Assembly: GCF_026891095.1 (NCBI RefSeq)
Contig: NZ_JAPTNL010000001.1
Coordinates: 248,001 to 312,000 of the forward strand
DNA from: Roseovarius salincola
Lineage (GTDB): Bacteria; Pseudomonadota; Alphaproteobacteria; Rhodobacterales; Rhodobacteraceae
DNA length: 64,000 bases
Reading direction: 5' to 3'
Every line of letters begins with the position of its first letter. The first letter of the stretch is position 1. Position numbers and translations under genes: made by a program. Shown one piece after another: positions 52,952 through 61,736 of the stretch. The notes beneath the pieces were generated by a model. The model worked only from the letters and a program-made list of their open reading frames with translations. It was not told the DNA's origin and made no database searches.

Positions 52952-53407
52952 ATGATTGGTATCACAAAACGATTGAGCGGCGCACTGGCCGCCATGAGCC
53001 TTCTTGCCATCACGGCCTGCTCGGCGACCTATCAGAATCATGGTTATATCCCGCCGGAAGAGGACCTTCAGCAGCTTGTCGTCGGCGTCGATACGCGGGC
53101 GTCGGTGGATGATGTGGTCGGGCCGCCCACCATGGGCGGCGTGCTCGAGGGCGGCGATTACTACTATGTGCGCAGCCAGATTCGCGAATTCGGAATGTTC
53201 CGTCCACAGGTGGTCGAACGTCAGGTGCTGGCAATCAGCTTCAACGAAGGCGACACGATCGCCAATATCGAACGTTTCGGCCTCGAGGACGGCCAGGTCG
53301 TGCCGCTGTCGCGCCGGGTCACCGACAACTCGGTCGTGAACAACAACTTCATTCGCCAGATGATCAGCAATATCGGCAATATCGACCCCGGTCAGATCTT
53401 CAACTGA
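52952..53407 (+). CDS. bamE: SmpA/OmlA (BamE-like) lipoprotein
   Basis: The 151-residue protein has a lipoprotein signal (MIGITKRLSGALAAMSLL, lipobox ITAC with Cys23) and a BamE/SmpA-type domain (VGVDTRASVDDVVGPPTMGG near 44-63, YYYVRSQIREFGMFRPQVVERQV). BamE is an accessory lipoprotein of the BAM complex that inserts outer-membrane proteins. The C-terminus is longer than in enterobacteria, ending DPGQIFN. It is divergent from the DUF177 gene. Confidence 0.9.
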   Translation: MIGITKRLSGALAAMSLLAITACSATYQNHGYIPPEEDLQQLVVGVDTRASVDDVVGPPTMGGVLEGGDYYYVRSQIREFGMFRPQVVERQVLAISFNEGDTIANIERFGLEDGQVVPLSRRVTDNSVVNNNFIRQMISNIGNIDPGQIFN

Positions 53408-53484
53408 TCCTGTCACCGGCGCGTCATAGCTTGTATGCTAGGGCTGCGCCGGATACAGATTTCCTGTGGCTTGGGATCATTGTC

Positions 53485-54228
53485 ATGCCGGCACTGAGCA
53501 GGGGGCGCTACAAGGCGCGCATCGCAGAGAGCGAAGCGGATATTCGTGCCGCACAGGAATTGCGCGGGACCGCGTTTCTCCGGAATGCGCCGGCCGGAAC
53601 AGTGGACAGCGACACCTTTGACGATCTCTGCACGCATTTCCTGATCGAAGACGTGAACAGCGGGCAACTGGTCTGTTGCTTTCGCCTGCTGCCCCTGACC
53701 GGCGGCACAGAGATCGGGCGCAGCTACTCTGCGCAGTTCTATGAGCTCTCGGCCTTGTCCAGCTTTGACGGGCCGATGGTCGAACTGGGCCGCTTCTGCA
53801 TCCGTCCCGGCCTCAAGGATCCCGATATCCTGCGGGTCGCCTGGGGGGCGATGACGCGTTTCGTCGATGCGCGGGGGATCGAGATGCTGTTTGGCTGTTC
53901 CTCGTTTCAGGGGGCCGATGCGCAGGCCCATATTGATGCCTTCACCATGCTGGCGCATCGCCATATCGCGCCACGACGTTGGTTGCCGCGCGTCAAGGCG
54001 CCCGCGGTGTTCCGCTTTTCCCAGAAGCTCGGCCGCCGCAGCCCCGATGCGAAACAGGCGATGTTGCGGATGCCGCCGCTGCTGCGCAGCTACCTCTTGA
54101 TGGGAGGATGGGTCAGCGATCATGCCGTGGTCGATCGCCAGCTCGACACGCTGCATGTGTTCACCGGCCTCGAGATCGCGGCGATTCCGCCCGCGCGCAA
54201 GCGCATTTTGCGGGCGGTCGCGGGCTGA
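53485..54228 (+). CDS. olsB: OlsB-like GNAT acyltransferase
   Basis: The 247-residue protein matches the OlsB type of GNAT acyltransferase, which transfers a 3-hydroxyacyl group from ACP to ornithine, the first step of ornithine lipid synthesis. Landmarks are YKARIAESEADIRAAQELRG near 8-27, ELGRFCIRPG near 112, and FGCSSFQGADAQAHIDAF near 148. The ATG at 53485 is chosen; an earlier start at 53431 adds 18 residues. olsA, often next to olsB, is not here; the ABC-F gene follows instead. The exact paralogue is not certain. Confidence 0.82.
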   Translation: MPALSRGRYKARIAESEADIRAAQELRGTAFLRNAPAGTVDSDTFDDLCTHFLIEDVNSGQLVCCFRLLPLTGGTEIGRSYSAQFYELSALSSFDGPMVELGRFCIRPGLKDPDILRVAWGAMTRFVDARGIEMLFGCSSFQGADAQAHIDAFTMLAHRHIAPRRWLPRVKAPAVFRFSQKLGRRSPDAKQAMLRMPPLLRSYLLMGGWVSDHAVVDRQLDTLHVFTGLEIAAIPPARKRILRAVAG

Positions 54229-54246
54229 ATGCGCTTGGGCTGCGAA

Positions 54247-54290
54247 ACCGACGTGGTGCCGACATGATACCGATGTGATACCGACGCCGC
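54247..54290 (+). repeat. Array of four 11-bp repeats, upstream of ABC-F gene
   Basis: Four units of ACCGACGTGAT-type sequence stand head to tail at 54247-54257, 54258-54268, 54269-54279 and 54280-54290 (ACCGACGTGGT, GCCGACATGAT, ACCGATGTGAT, ACCGACGCCGC). The array begins 18 bp after the olsB stop. An inverted array of the same unit follows the ABC-F gene at 56185-56217. Confidence 0.75.
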
Positions 54291-54325
54291 CTGTGCTGTC
54301 GCCGCTTGACGGCTGACAGGCGGCG
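54285..54325 (+). other. Hairpin before ABC-F gene
   Basis: CGCCGCCTGT (54285-54294) pairs perfectly with ACAGGCGGCG (54316-54325), with a smaller GCCG/CGGC stem inside (54301-54304 with 54310-54313). It overlaps the last repeat unit and ends 15 bp before the ATG, so it may affect ribosome access or end the olsB transcript. Confidence 0.6.
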
Positions 54326-54340
54326 GGATAGCCCGCTCAC

Positions 54341-56176
54341 ATGGCTCGTGCACCGCTTCTTCAACTATCGGATATCTCACTCACCTTCGGCGGGGATCCC
54401 GTGTTCGACGGGGTGTCCCTTGTCGTGCAGCCCGGCGACCGGGTGGCCCTTGTGGGGCGCAACGGCTCGGGCAAGTCGACCCTGATGAAGGTGATGGCCG
54501 GGCTGGTCGAAGCCGACGGCGGCGCGCGTGTGGTCACACCCGGAATCAGCGTAGGGTACATGGAGCAACACCCGGAAATGACGGGATTTTCCACATTGGG
54601 TGACTTCGCCGCCAGCGCGCTGGATGACGCTGAATCCTACCGCGTCGAGATGGCGGCAGAGGGGCTCAAGTTCGACCCCTTGACGCCCGTCGCGACCGCA
54701 TCTGGCGGTGAGCGCCGCCGTGCCGCACTGGCCAAGCTGATGGCCGAAGCGCCTGATCTCATGCTGCTGGACGAGCCGACCAACCATCTCGACATCGAGG
54801 CCATCGCCTGGCTCGAGGCCGAGCTCAAACAGACCCGCGCGGCCTTTGTCCTAATCAGTCACGACCGCGCATTCTTGCGTGAGCTAACGCGCGCAACCCT
54901 ATGGATTGACAGGGGAATTATTCGCAGACAAGAGAAAGGATTCGAGTCTTTCGAAAGCTGGCGCGACAAGGTCTGGGAGGAAGAAGACCAGGCCCGCCAC
55001 AAGCTCAACCGCAAGATCAAGGCCGAGGCCCGTTGGGCCGTCGAGGGAATCAGCGCCCGGCGCAAACGCAACCAGGGCCGCCTGCGCAACCTTCAAGCCA
55101 TGCGCGCCGACCGCGCCGCTCAGATCAAACGCCAGGGCGCTGCCGCGATGGCGCTGGAGGCAGGGCCGAAATCAGGCAAGCGGGTGATAGAAGCACGCAA
55201 TATATCAAAGGCTTACGATGACAACGTCATCTTGAGTGACTTTTCCATCCGCATTCAGCGGGGAGAGCGGATTGCCTTTGTCGGGCCTAATGGCGTGGGC
55301 AAGACTTCGCTTCTCAAGATGCTTCTCAAGGAAATCGAGCCCGATAGCGGTGTGGTCGATCACGGCACCAACCTTATGCCCGCCGTCTTCGATCAGGCCC
55401 GCGCCCAGCTTGAACCGGAAATGACGCTCTGGGACAGTCTGATCGGCGACAAGGAGATGCGCGTTTCAGGGCAGGCGGATCAGGTCATGGTGCGCGGCAA
55501 GCCGCGCCATGTGGTCGGCTATCTCAAGGAGTTTTTGTTCGATGAGCAACAGGCAAGAGCGCCTGTTAAGTCATTGTCAGGGGGGGAAAAAGCGCGGTTG
55601 CTGCTGGCCAAGCTGATGGCGCGGGAAAGCAACCTTTTGGTGCTGGACGAGCCGACCAACGATCTTGATATCGAGACGCTGGACCTGCTGCAGGAGTTGC
55701 TGGACGATTATGACGGCACGGTGCTGCTGGTCAGTCACGACAGGGATTTTCTGGATCGGGTGGCGACGACGACCATCGCGATGGAGGGCGATGGCCGGGC
55801 GACGGTCTATGCCGGCGGATGGACAGATTATCAGAGCCAGCGGCGCGCCGGATCGCATGAGAGAAGTGAAGAAAACAAAATAAAAACAGATGATTGCAAG
55901 CGGAAATCAAAGCAGGACAAGGCATCGGAGAAGGCCGCTCGGGCTGGACTTTCCTTTACCGAGAAGCACCGGCTGGAGGCTTTGCCCGTCGAGATGGCGA
56001 AGCTTGAGGCGGAGATTGGGAAACTTGAGGAATTGTTGGCCGATCCCCAACTGTTCACCCGCGAACCGGTGAAGTTTCAAAAGGCGACCGAGGCGCTGAG
56101 CACCAGGCAGGCGGCCTTGAGAAGCGCGGAGGACGAGTGGCTGATGCTTGAGGAGAAGGCGGAAAATGCTGGTTGA
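54341..56176 (+). CDS. uup: ABC-F ATPase, Uup-like
   Basis: The 611-residue protein has two ATP-binding cassettes and no membrane part, as in ABC-F proteins acting on the ribosome. Walker A motifs are GRNGSGKS (near 40) and GPNGVGKT (near 318), signature motifs are ASGGE and LSGGE, and Walker B motifs are LMLLDEPTNHLD and LLVLDEPTNDLD. The linker (about 200-285) is basic, and the C-terminus has a coiled coil (about 510-605), both Uup features. Codons near 55853-55915 are unusually A-rich (SEENKIKTDDCKRK). The gene is flanked by inverted 11-bp repeat arrays. Confidence 0.9.
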   Translation: MARAPLLQLSDISLTFGGDPVFDGVSLVVQPGDRVALVGRNGSGKSTLMKVMAGLVEADGGARVVTPGISVGYMEQHPEMTGFSTLGDFAASALDDAESYRVEMAAEGLKFDPLTPVATASGGERRRAALAKLMAEAPDLMLLDEPTNHLDIEAIAWLEAELKQTRAAFVLISHDRAFLRELTRATLWIDRGIIRRQEKGFESFESWRDKVWEEEDQARHKLNRKIKAEARWAVEGISARRKRNQGRLRNLQAMRADRAAQIKRQGAAAMALEAGPKSGKRVIEARNISKAYDDNVILSDFSIRIQRGERIAFVGPNGVGKTSLLKMLLKEIEPDSGVVDHGTNLMPAVFDQARAQLEPEMTLWDSLIGDKEMRVSGQADQVMVRGKPRHVVGYLKEFLFDEQQARAPVKSLSGGEKARLLLAKLMARESNLLVLDEPTNDLDIETLDLLQELLDDYDGTVLLVSHDRDFLDRVATTTIAMEGDGRATVYAGGWTDYQSQRRAGSHERSEENKIKTDDCKRKSKQDKASEKAARAGLSFTEKHRLEALPVEMAKLEAEIGKLEELLADPQLFTREPVKFQKATEALSTRQAALRSAEDEWLMLEEKAENAG

Positions 56177-56184
56177 AATTCCCT

Positions 56185-56217
56185 GTCGGTATTACGTCGG
56201 TATCACGTCGGTATAGG
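56185..56217 (+). repeat. Inverted array of three 11-bp repeats, downstream of ABC-F gene
   Basis: Three units of GTCGGTATCAC type (56185-56195, 56196-56206, 56207-56217) are the reverse complement of the ACCGACGTGAT unit found before the ABC-F gene. The stretch ATACCGACGTGATACCGACG read on the minus strand matches the upstream array at 19 of 20 bases. It starts 9 bp after the ABC-F stop. Confidence 0.75.
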
Positions 56218-56229
56218 GGCGGGGCGCAA

Positions 56230-57012
56230 ATGTCGGAGAACAGAACAGTCAAGGACCGGATCAGGTTGCTTTACGAGGGCCGCAGCAAGCGCGCCACGAA
56301 CTTCCGCTACGGGTTGCTGTTCTTCGACGCTTTTTCGATCCTTTTCTTCCTCGCCACAGCACCGCTGCCGCTGACGCAGACGATCTTTGTTGCCGATATC
56401 CTGATCGGCGCGGTGATCGTGGCGGATCTGGTGATGCGGTTCTGGATCAGCTCCAACCGGATGCGCCTGTTGCGCCGGATCTATGTGCTGGCAGATTTCG
56501 TGGTGCTTGCGTCGCTGATCGCGACGCCGTTCTATGGGCAGGAACTGGCGATGCTGCGCGTGCTGCGGTCGCTGCGCCTGGTGCATTCCTATCACCTGTT
56601 GCACGACCTGCGCCGGGACGTGGCTTTTTTCCGTCGCAACGAGGACCCGATCCTGGCGGCTGTCAACTTGCTGGTGTTCATCTTCGCCACGGCGGCGGTG
56701 GTCTATACGCTTCGCGGCGGCAACGAGCCGGACCTGAACAACTATATCGACGCGCTGTATTTCACCGTCGCGACCCTGACCACCACGGGGTTTGGCGATA
56801 TCGTCATGACCACATCCTGGGGACGGCTGTTGACGGTGGGGATCATGGTGGTCGGCGTGGGACTGTTCCTGCAACTGGTCCGATCGCTGTTTTCGCCCGC
56901 CAAGATCAAGCACAAATGCCCCGAATGCGGGCTGTTGAAGCATGATATCGACGCGATCCACTGCAAGCACTGCGGTCATGACCTCAAGATTGAGACCGAG
57001 GGCGCGATCTAG
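56230..57012 (+). CDS. Kv-like potassium channel with C-terminal zinc ribbon
   Basis: The 260-residue protein has six membrane segments. The fourth carries regularly spaced Arg residues (LRVLRSLRLVHSYHL near 113-127), like an S4 voltage sensor. The pore has the filter TTTGFGDI near 191 in place of the common TVGYGD. After the last helix (VGIMVVGVGLFLQLVRSLF) comes a zinc ribbon, CPECGLLKHDIDAIHCKHCG, near 231-250. The ATG at 56230 gives MSENRTVKDR; an in-frame start at 56173 overlaps the ABC-F stop. The channel likely passes K+; the ribbon could be a regulatory sensor. Confidence 0.88.
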   Translation: MSENRTVKDRIRLLYEGRSKRATNFRYGLLFFDAFSILFFLATAPLPLTQTIFVADILIGAVIVADLVMRFWISSNRMRLLRRIYVLADFVVLASLIATPFYGQELAMLRVLRSLRLVHSYHLLHDLRRDVAFFRRNEDPILAAVNLLVFIFATAAVVYTLRGGNEPDLNNYIDALYFTVATLTTTGFGDIVMTTSWGRLLTVGIMVVGVGLFLQLVRSLFSPAKIKHKCPECGLLKHDIDAIHCKHCGHDLKIETEGAI

Positions 57013-57023
57013 CAGCTACGGGC

Positions 57024-57779
57024 CTATTGCATACGCAGCGCGCCATCGAGTCGGATCACCTCGCCGTTGAGGTAATCGCATTCCACGATGAACCGCGCGA
57101 GCGCGGCATATTCCGCCGGATTGCCGAGGCGTTTGGGAAAGGTCACGTCCTGAGCCAGTTGATCCTGAACGTCCTGGGGCAGGCCCTGCATCATCGGTGT
57201 CAGGAAGATTCCCGGCGCGATGGCCATGACACGGATGCCTTCACGCGCCAGATCGCGCGCCATCGGCAGGCAGAGCCCGGCGATCCCGCCCTTCGAGGCT
57301 GCATAGGCGGTCTGGCCCTTCTGCCCGTCGAAGGCGGCGATCGAGGCCGTATTGACGATCACGCCGCGCGCTCCGTCGGGGCCGGGGTCGTTGCGGGCGA
57401 TTTCGGCTGCGGCAAGGCGGGCGACGTTGAATGTGCCCACGAGGTTGATGTCGATGGTGCGGCGGAACGCATCCAGATCATGCGGACCGTCTTTGCCAAG
57501 GGTTTTTTCGCCGGTGGCGATCCCGGCACAGTTCACCGCGGCTGTGATCCGGCCCATGTGATCGCGCGCCACAGACATGGCATCGCGCACCGAGGCTTCA
57601 TCAGTCACATCGGTTTCGGCGAAACCTGCGCCAATCTCCTCGGCCACGTCAGCGCCGCGGGTGGCGTCACGGTCAAGGATCGTGACCTCGGCGCCCATCT
57701 GGCGGAAGTGGCGGGCGGTCGCCTCACCCAGGCCCGAGGCGCCTCCGGTGATGATGGCTGCGGTGGCGTTGATGCGCAT
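57024..57779 (-). CDS. Short-chain dehydrogenase, HSD10-like
   Basis: The 251-residue protein is a classical SDR, resembling HSD17B10-type 3-hydroxyacyl-CoA dehydrogenases. The NAD site is ITGGASGLGEATAR (near 10-23), NAG appears as NCAGIA, and the catalytic Ser and YxxxK are in NTASIAAFDGQKGQTAYAAS followed by KGG (Tyr near 156). The ATG at 57779 gives MRINATAAIITGG. The gene is 57 bp downstream of nothing on its strand and convergent with the channel gene. The likely role is in fatty acid or amino acid breakdown. Confidence 0.9.
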   Translation of the reverse strand: MRINATAAIITGGASGLGEATARHFRQMGAEVTILDRDATRGADVAEEIGAGFAETDVTDEASVRDAMSVARDHMGRITAAVNCAGIATGEKTLGKDGPHDLDAFRRTIDINLVGTFNVARLAAAEIARNDPGPDGARGVIVNTASIAAFDGQKGQTAYAASKGGIAGLCLPMARDLAREGIRVMAIAPGIFLTPMMQGLPQDVQDQLAQDVTFPKRLGNPAEYAALARFIVECDYLNGEVIRLDGALRMQ

Positions 57780-57835
57780 GGGGGCTCCGGTCGTTAACTG
57801 AACGTATGTTCAAATAGCGCAGGCGCGCCGGCCTG

Positions 57836-58888
57836 TCAAAGGCGGCGGCGCAGCCAGCGCGCCGAGAGGCCAAGCCCGACCACGGTGATCAGGATGCGCC
57901 AGATATGGTGCAGCGTCACCAGCGCCGGGTTGGCCTGAAGCGAAAGCGCGATCAAGGCCATCTCGGTCACGCCTCCGGGGGCGAAGCTGATCAGCATGAC
58001 ATCGAAGGGCTCGCCCATGGCGACATGCAGGATCTCGGCGAAGAGAGCCGCCAGCATCAGCATCCCGCCCACCGATATGAGTGCAAGGCGCGCGCCGTGC
58101 AGGATGAGCTTGCGGCTGATCCCGGTGAAGCGCATGCCAAGCGCGCTGCCGATCACGATCTGCGCCACGTTCACCAGCCATTGCGGAATATCGAGCGGAT
58201 AAAGTCCGCTCACCGACAGGATCGCCGCCAGCGCCAGCGGGCCGGTCAACTGCCCCGCAGGCAGGCGCAGCACGCGCCCCAGAAGGTAGCCCGCGCCGCC
58301 GGCCAGCACGATCCAGGGAAGGTCGGACCAGGGCACGGCCTCGCGCGCTAGCGTCATGCCACCCGAACTGCCGACCGGCTCGCCCAGCCAGATCTGCAGC
58401 CCGAGGGGCAGGACGGTCACGACCACGATGATACGCAGGAACTGCTGAAGCGTGAGGCGCGCCATGTCGGCCCCGGCCTCTTCGCCAAGGGCGATGGATT
58501 CATACAGGCCCCCCGGCGTGCCCGCATAAAAGGCGGTGGCGCGGTCATAGCCGCCGATGCGGCGAAACACCGTGTAATTGAAGGCATGGGCGGCGATGAT
58601 GAACAGGGTCAGTGCCGCAAAGCTGAGCATCAGGCGCGGCGCGGCGGCAAGCAGCTCCGAGGTGACCTGAGCGCCGATCATCAGGCCGATCACCGAGATG
58701 AACACGATGCGCAGGCCGGGAGGGAACGTGTAGTCGTCGGGCAGACGCTCGGGCAGGGCGGTGGCGATGAATCCGGTGAGGATCAATGGCCCGGTCATGA
58801 AGGGCAGCGGCAGGCCAAGCCACTGCGCCCCCAGCCCGCCGAGCGAGGAGAGTGCCAGAAGCAGGAGCGTTGCGGCGAGGTGGCGCAT
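57836..58888 (-). CDS. AbrB-family membrane protein
   Basis: The 350-residue protein has about ten membrane segments in two halves and matches the AbrB (PF05145) membrane family, often misnamed ammonia monooxygenase or transcription regulator. Landmarks are GLPLPFMTGPLILTG near 22-36, YAGTPGGLYESIALGEEAGAD near 112-132, and its second-half copy APGGVTEMALIALSLQANP near 304-322, showing internal duplication. The ATG at 58888 (MRHLAATLLLLALSS) was chosen over a long upstream frame. The substrate is unknown. Confidence 0.88.
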   Translation of the reverse strand: MRHLAATLLLLALSSLGGLGAQWLGLPLPFMTGPLILTGFIATALPERLPDDYTFPPGLRIVFISVIGLMIGAQVTSELLAAAPRLMLSFAALTLFIIAAHAFNYTVFRRIGGYDRATAFYAGTPGGLYESIALGEEAGADMARLTLQQFLRIIVVVTVLPLGLQIWLGEPVGSSGGMTLAREAVPWSDLPWIVLAGGAGYLLGRVLRLPAGQLTGPLALAAILSVSGLYPLDIPQWLVNVAQIVIGSALGMRFTGISRKLILHGARLALISVGGMLMLAALFAEILHVAMGEPFDVMLISFAPGGVTEMALIALSLQANPALVTLHHIWRILITVVGLGLSARWLRRRL

Positions 58889-58934
58889 GTCTTCTTGAAG
58901 CACCAGTGGCGGGGTAAGGCAAGGTCCGCGCCGG

Positions 58935-61175
58935 TCAGGCGAAATCCATGTCCCGCACGAAAGGCATCTGGCGCAGGCGAATGCCGGTCGCGGCAAAGAT
59001 CGCGTTTGCCAGCGCAGGCGCGGCAGGGGGCACCGGGGGCTCGCCGATGCCGCGCACGCGGGAATCGTTTTCCAGCCCGCGCACGATGATTTCGGGGCAT
59101 TGATACATGCGCATGAAGCGGAAACTGTCGAAATTGCGCTGCTCGGCCATCCCGTCATCATAGGTAGTTTCAGCAAAGATCGCGTGTCCCAGCCCCCAGA
59201 TCACGCCGCCCTGAACCTGGTTCTCGAAATTCACGGGGTCGATGACGCGGCCCACCTCGGCGGCGACATGGACCTTGTCTATACGGATGCCGGATTCGGT
59301 GACGGTGACCTCGACCACTTCGGCGCAGGGTGTGCCGAAGGACAGGCAGAAGGCCACGCCGCGTCCGCGCCCCTCGGGCAGAGGCGCGCCCCAGCCCGAC
59401 ATTTCGCCCACCGCTTCGAGCACCTTGCGCGAGGGGACGTGGCTGCACAGGCGCAACCGTTCCTCCAGCGGGTCGGCCCCGGCCTCGTGGATCAACTCGT
59501 CAAGGAAGCTCTCATGAAAGAACCCGTTGGTCGAAGCGCCGACCGAGCGCCAGGAGCTGATCGGCGCCAGGTCGGGTGCGCGGTAACCTGTCACACGGTA
59601 ATCGGGGATGGCGAAGGGCTGGTCCCAGGCACCCGCGACGATCTGAAGATCGGCGCCGATCATCGGCATGCCGAGCCGGCGCATCTGCGAGCGCATGATC
59701 GAGGGCATTGCGATGCCAAGGTCGAAGGCCTGCACATAGCCGCCCGAAACGCTGCCACGGCCACGCGCCATGGCGATCTGGCGAGGGTAGTCATGCGCCA
59801 TATCCTCTTCGCGAGAGAGCGTCAGCTTGACCGGCCTGCTATCGGCCTGCATGGCGAGTTCCGCGGCGCGGCGCACCATCATGTCTTCGAGCCGGTGACC
59901 GAAGCTGCCGCCGCTCATCTGCACGTGTACATGCACCTGCGCGGATTTGACCCCGGTGATGCGGGCGACGTTCTTTTGCACGAAGCGCGGAATCTGCGTG
60001 CCGGTCCAGACATCGACGCGCCCGTCCCTGATGCGCACGGTCGCGTTCATCGGCTCCAGCGGCGCATGGGCAAGGTAGGGCGCGCGGTATTCGGCCTCGA
60101 GCGGGGTGGTGGCCGCGAGGGCGGCCTCGACATCGCCGTCATTGCGGTGGCGGCTGTCCCGGCGCTTATCGGTGAAGCTGTTTTCAAGCGCCCGCCAGTG
60201 TTCGCCCTGATGCGGGCGATAGGGGGCAGGGCCCCAGTCGATGTTGATCGCCTCAACCGCGCGCATGGCGCGCCAGCTGTTATCGGCCAGAACACCGATC
60301 CCGCCGGTGACCGGCACGATCTTGTGAACGCCGCGCATGGTTTTGGCCTTGGATGCATCATGGGCCAGCATCTCGCCGCCTTGCCGTGGATTGGTGCGGA
60401 TCGCGGCGAACAGCATGTCAGGCAGGGTCACGTCGATACCAAAGCTCTGCTGGCCGGTCGATTTCGCCGCGATGTCGCTGCGCTCGGTCGGCTTGCCGAT
60501 CAGGCGCCATGTGGATGGGTCGCGTAGGGTCACGTCGGTGACCGGGTCGATTTCGGCGGCGCGCGCGGCAAGCCCGGTATAGGGCAGGCGGGTGCCGTCG
60601 GGCAGCAGCACGGCACCGCCTTGGGTGCGGAGGTCACTGACCGGCAGGCCGGTTTCAAGCGATGCGGCGGCCTTGAGCGTCTCACGCGCGACGGCACCGG
60701 CATGTCGCAATTTCTGCCAGCCATCGGGCACGGTGGTCGAGCCGCCGGTGATCTGGATGCCCAGGAACTTGATCGGCGCATCCATCACCGCGCGGGCGGT
60801 TTCGGCCAAGCGGGATTCGTTGGTGGATGCGAAGGGCAGCGCCTCGCGCGAAAGGGCAGTGTTGTAATAGGCTGCACTTGGCGGGCCGGGATCAAGGCTC
60901 ACCTGGTCAAGCTCGATATCGAGCTCTTCGGCGATCAAGAGGGCCTGGACATGCGCCGCGCCCTGGCCCAGATCGGCGCGCGGGGTGATCAGCGTGACAC
61001 CGTCGGGGCGGATCAGCACATAGGGCGTGAGCGCCGCCTCGCCCTCGGCCAAGCCCGCAGCGAGCGGGTTCACGGACGGGCGGCGATACATGTAGACGCC
61101 AAAGGCGACGCCACCGGCAGTGGCGATCGAGCCGGTCAGGAAGGCGCGGCGCGCGATTTTTCCGGCGCGGCTCAT
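58935..61175 (-). CDS. Molybdenum hydroxylase large subunit (IorB-like)
   Basis: The 746-residue protein is the molybdopterin-binding subunit of a xanthine-dehydrogenase-family hydroxylase of the isoquinoline-oxidoreductase type. A twin-arginine signal ([15 protein letters not shown]) is followed by typical landmarks: [17 protein letters not shown] near 73, [20 protein letters not shown] near 427, and the C-terminal [21 protein letters not shown] with the catalytic Glu. The ATG at 61175 overlaps the stop of the small-subunit gene. There is no FAD subunit, so electrons probably go to a cytochrome. Aldehydes or N-heterocycles are possible substrates. Confidence 0.92.
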   Translation of the reverse strand: MSRAGKIARRAFLTGSIATAGGVAFGVYMYRRPSVNPLAAGLAEGEAALTPYVLIRPDGVTLITPRADLGQGAAHVQALLIAEELDIELDQVSLDPGPPSAAYYNTALSREALPFASTNESRLAETARAVMDAPIKFLGIQITGGSTTVPDGWQKLRHAGAVARETLKAAASLETGLPVSDLRTQGGAVLLPDGTRLPYTGLAARAAEIDPVTDVTLRDPSTWRLIGKPTERSDIAAKSTGQQSFGIDVTLPDMLFAAIRTNPRQGGEMLAHDASKAKTMRGVHKIVPVTGGIGVLADNSWRAMRAVEAINIDWGPAPYRPHQGEHWRALENSFTDKRRDSRHRNDGDVEAALAATTPLEAEYRAPYLAHAPLEPMNATVRIRDGRVDVWTGTQIPRFVQKNVARITGVKSAQVHVHVQMSGGSFGHRLEDMMVRRAAELAMQADSRPVKLTLSREEDMAHDYPRQIAMARGRGSVSGGYVQAFDLGIAMPSIMRSQMRRLGMPMIGADLQIVAGAWDQPFAIPDYRVTGYRAPDLAPISSWRSVGASTNGFFHESFLDELIHEAGADPLEERLRLCSHVPSRKVLEAVGEMSGWGAPLPEGRGRGVAFCLSFGTPCAEVVEVTVTESGIRIDKVHVAAEVGRVIDPVNFENQVQGGVIWGLGHAIFAETTYDDGMAEQRNFDSFRFMRMYQCPEIIVRGLENDSRVRGIGEPPVPPAAPALANAIFAATGIRLRQMPFVRDMDFA

Positions 61176-61636
61176 TGCGTGTCCCCGCGCAGGGCCTGGG
61201 CCGCGGATCTGACAGCGGCGCGGATCCGCGGGTAAGTGCCGCAGCGGCAGAGGTTCATGCTCATCGCGTCGTCGATTTCCTGATCCGTGGGGTCGGGCGT
61301 TTCGGCCAGCAGCGCCGCGGCCTGCATGATCTGGCCTGATTGGCAATAGCCACATTGCGCCACCTGATGCGTGATCCAGGCGTCCTGCACCGCATGAAGC
61401 GTGCCGGGGGAGGCCAGACCGTGAATGGTGGTCACGTCGCCCCAGACATCGCCCGCCAGTGTCTGGCAGGAATGCACGGCCTGACCCTCGATATGCACCA
61501 TGCAGGCGCCGCATTCGGCGATGCCGCAGCCGTATTTCACACCTGTAAGGCCGAGTTCGTCACGCAGGACCCACAAAAGCGGCATGTCGGGTTCGATATC
61601 GAGCTCGTGCTCGGTGCCGTCGACGGTCAGTTTCAT
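61172..61636 (-). CDS. Molybdenum hydroxylase 2Fe-2S subunit (IorA-like)
   Basis: The 154-residue protein carries two 2Fe-2S clusters. The plant-type ferredoxin site is [20 protein letters not shown] (near 37-56), and the second site is [11 protein letters not shown] near 98 and [11 protein letters not shown] near 130. The sequence matches the small subunit of IorAB-type enzymes. The stop overlaps the large-subunit start, so the two are coupled. It passes electrons from the molybdenum centre to an outside acceptor. Confidence 0.95.
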   Translation of the reverse strand: MKLTVDGTEHELDIEPDMPLLWVLRDELGLTGVKYGCGIAECGACMVHIEGQAVHSCQTLAGDVWGDVTTIHGLASPGTLHAVQDAWITHQVAQCGYCQSGQIMQAAALLAETPDPTDQEIDDAMSMNLCRCGTYPRIRAAVRSAAQALRGDTQ

Positions 61637-61736
61637 GTGTCGGTCCCGTGGCTGATGTGATCATTGCGCAGGGTAAACCGATCCGTTCACTTGTCCAGTG
61701 GTCTCGTTGTGAAGGGCTTCTGATCTATCCGCCCGA

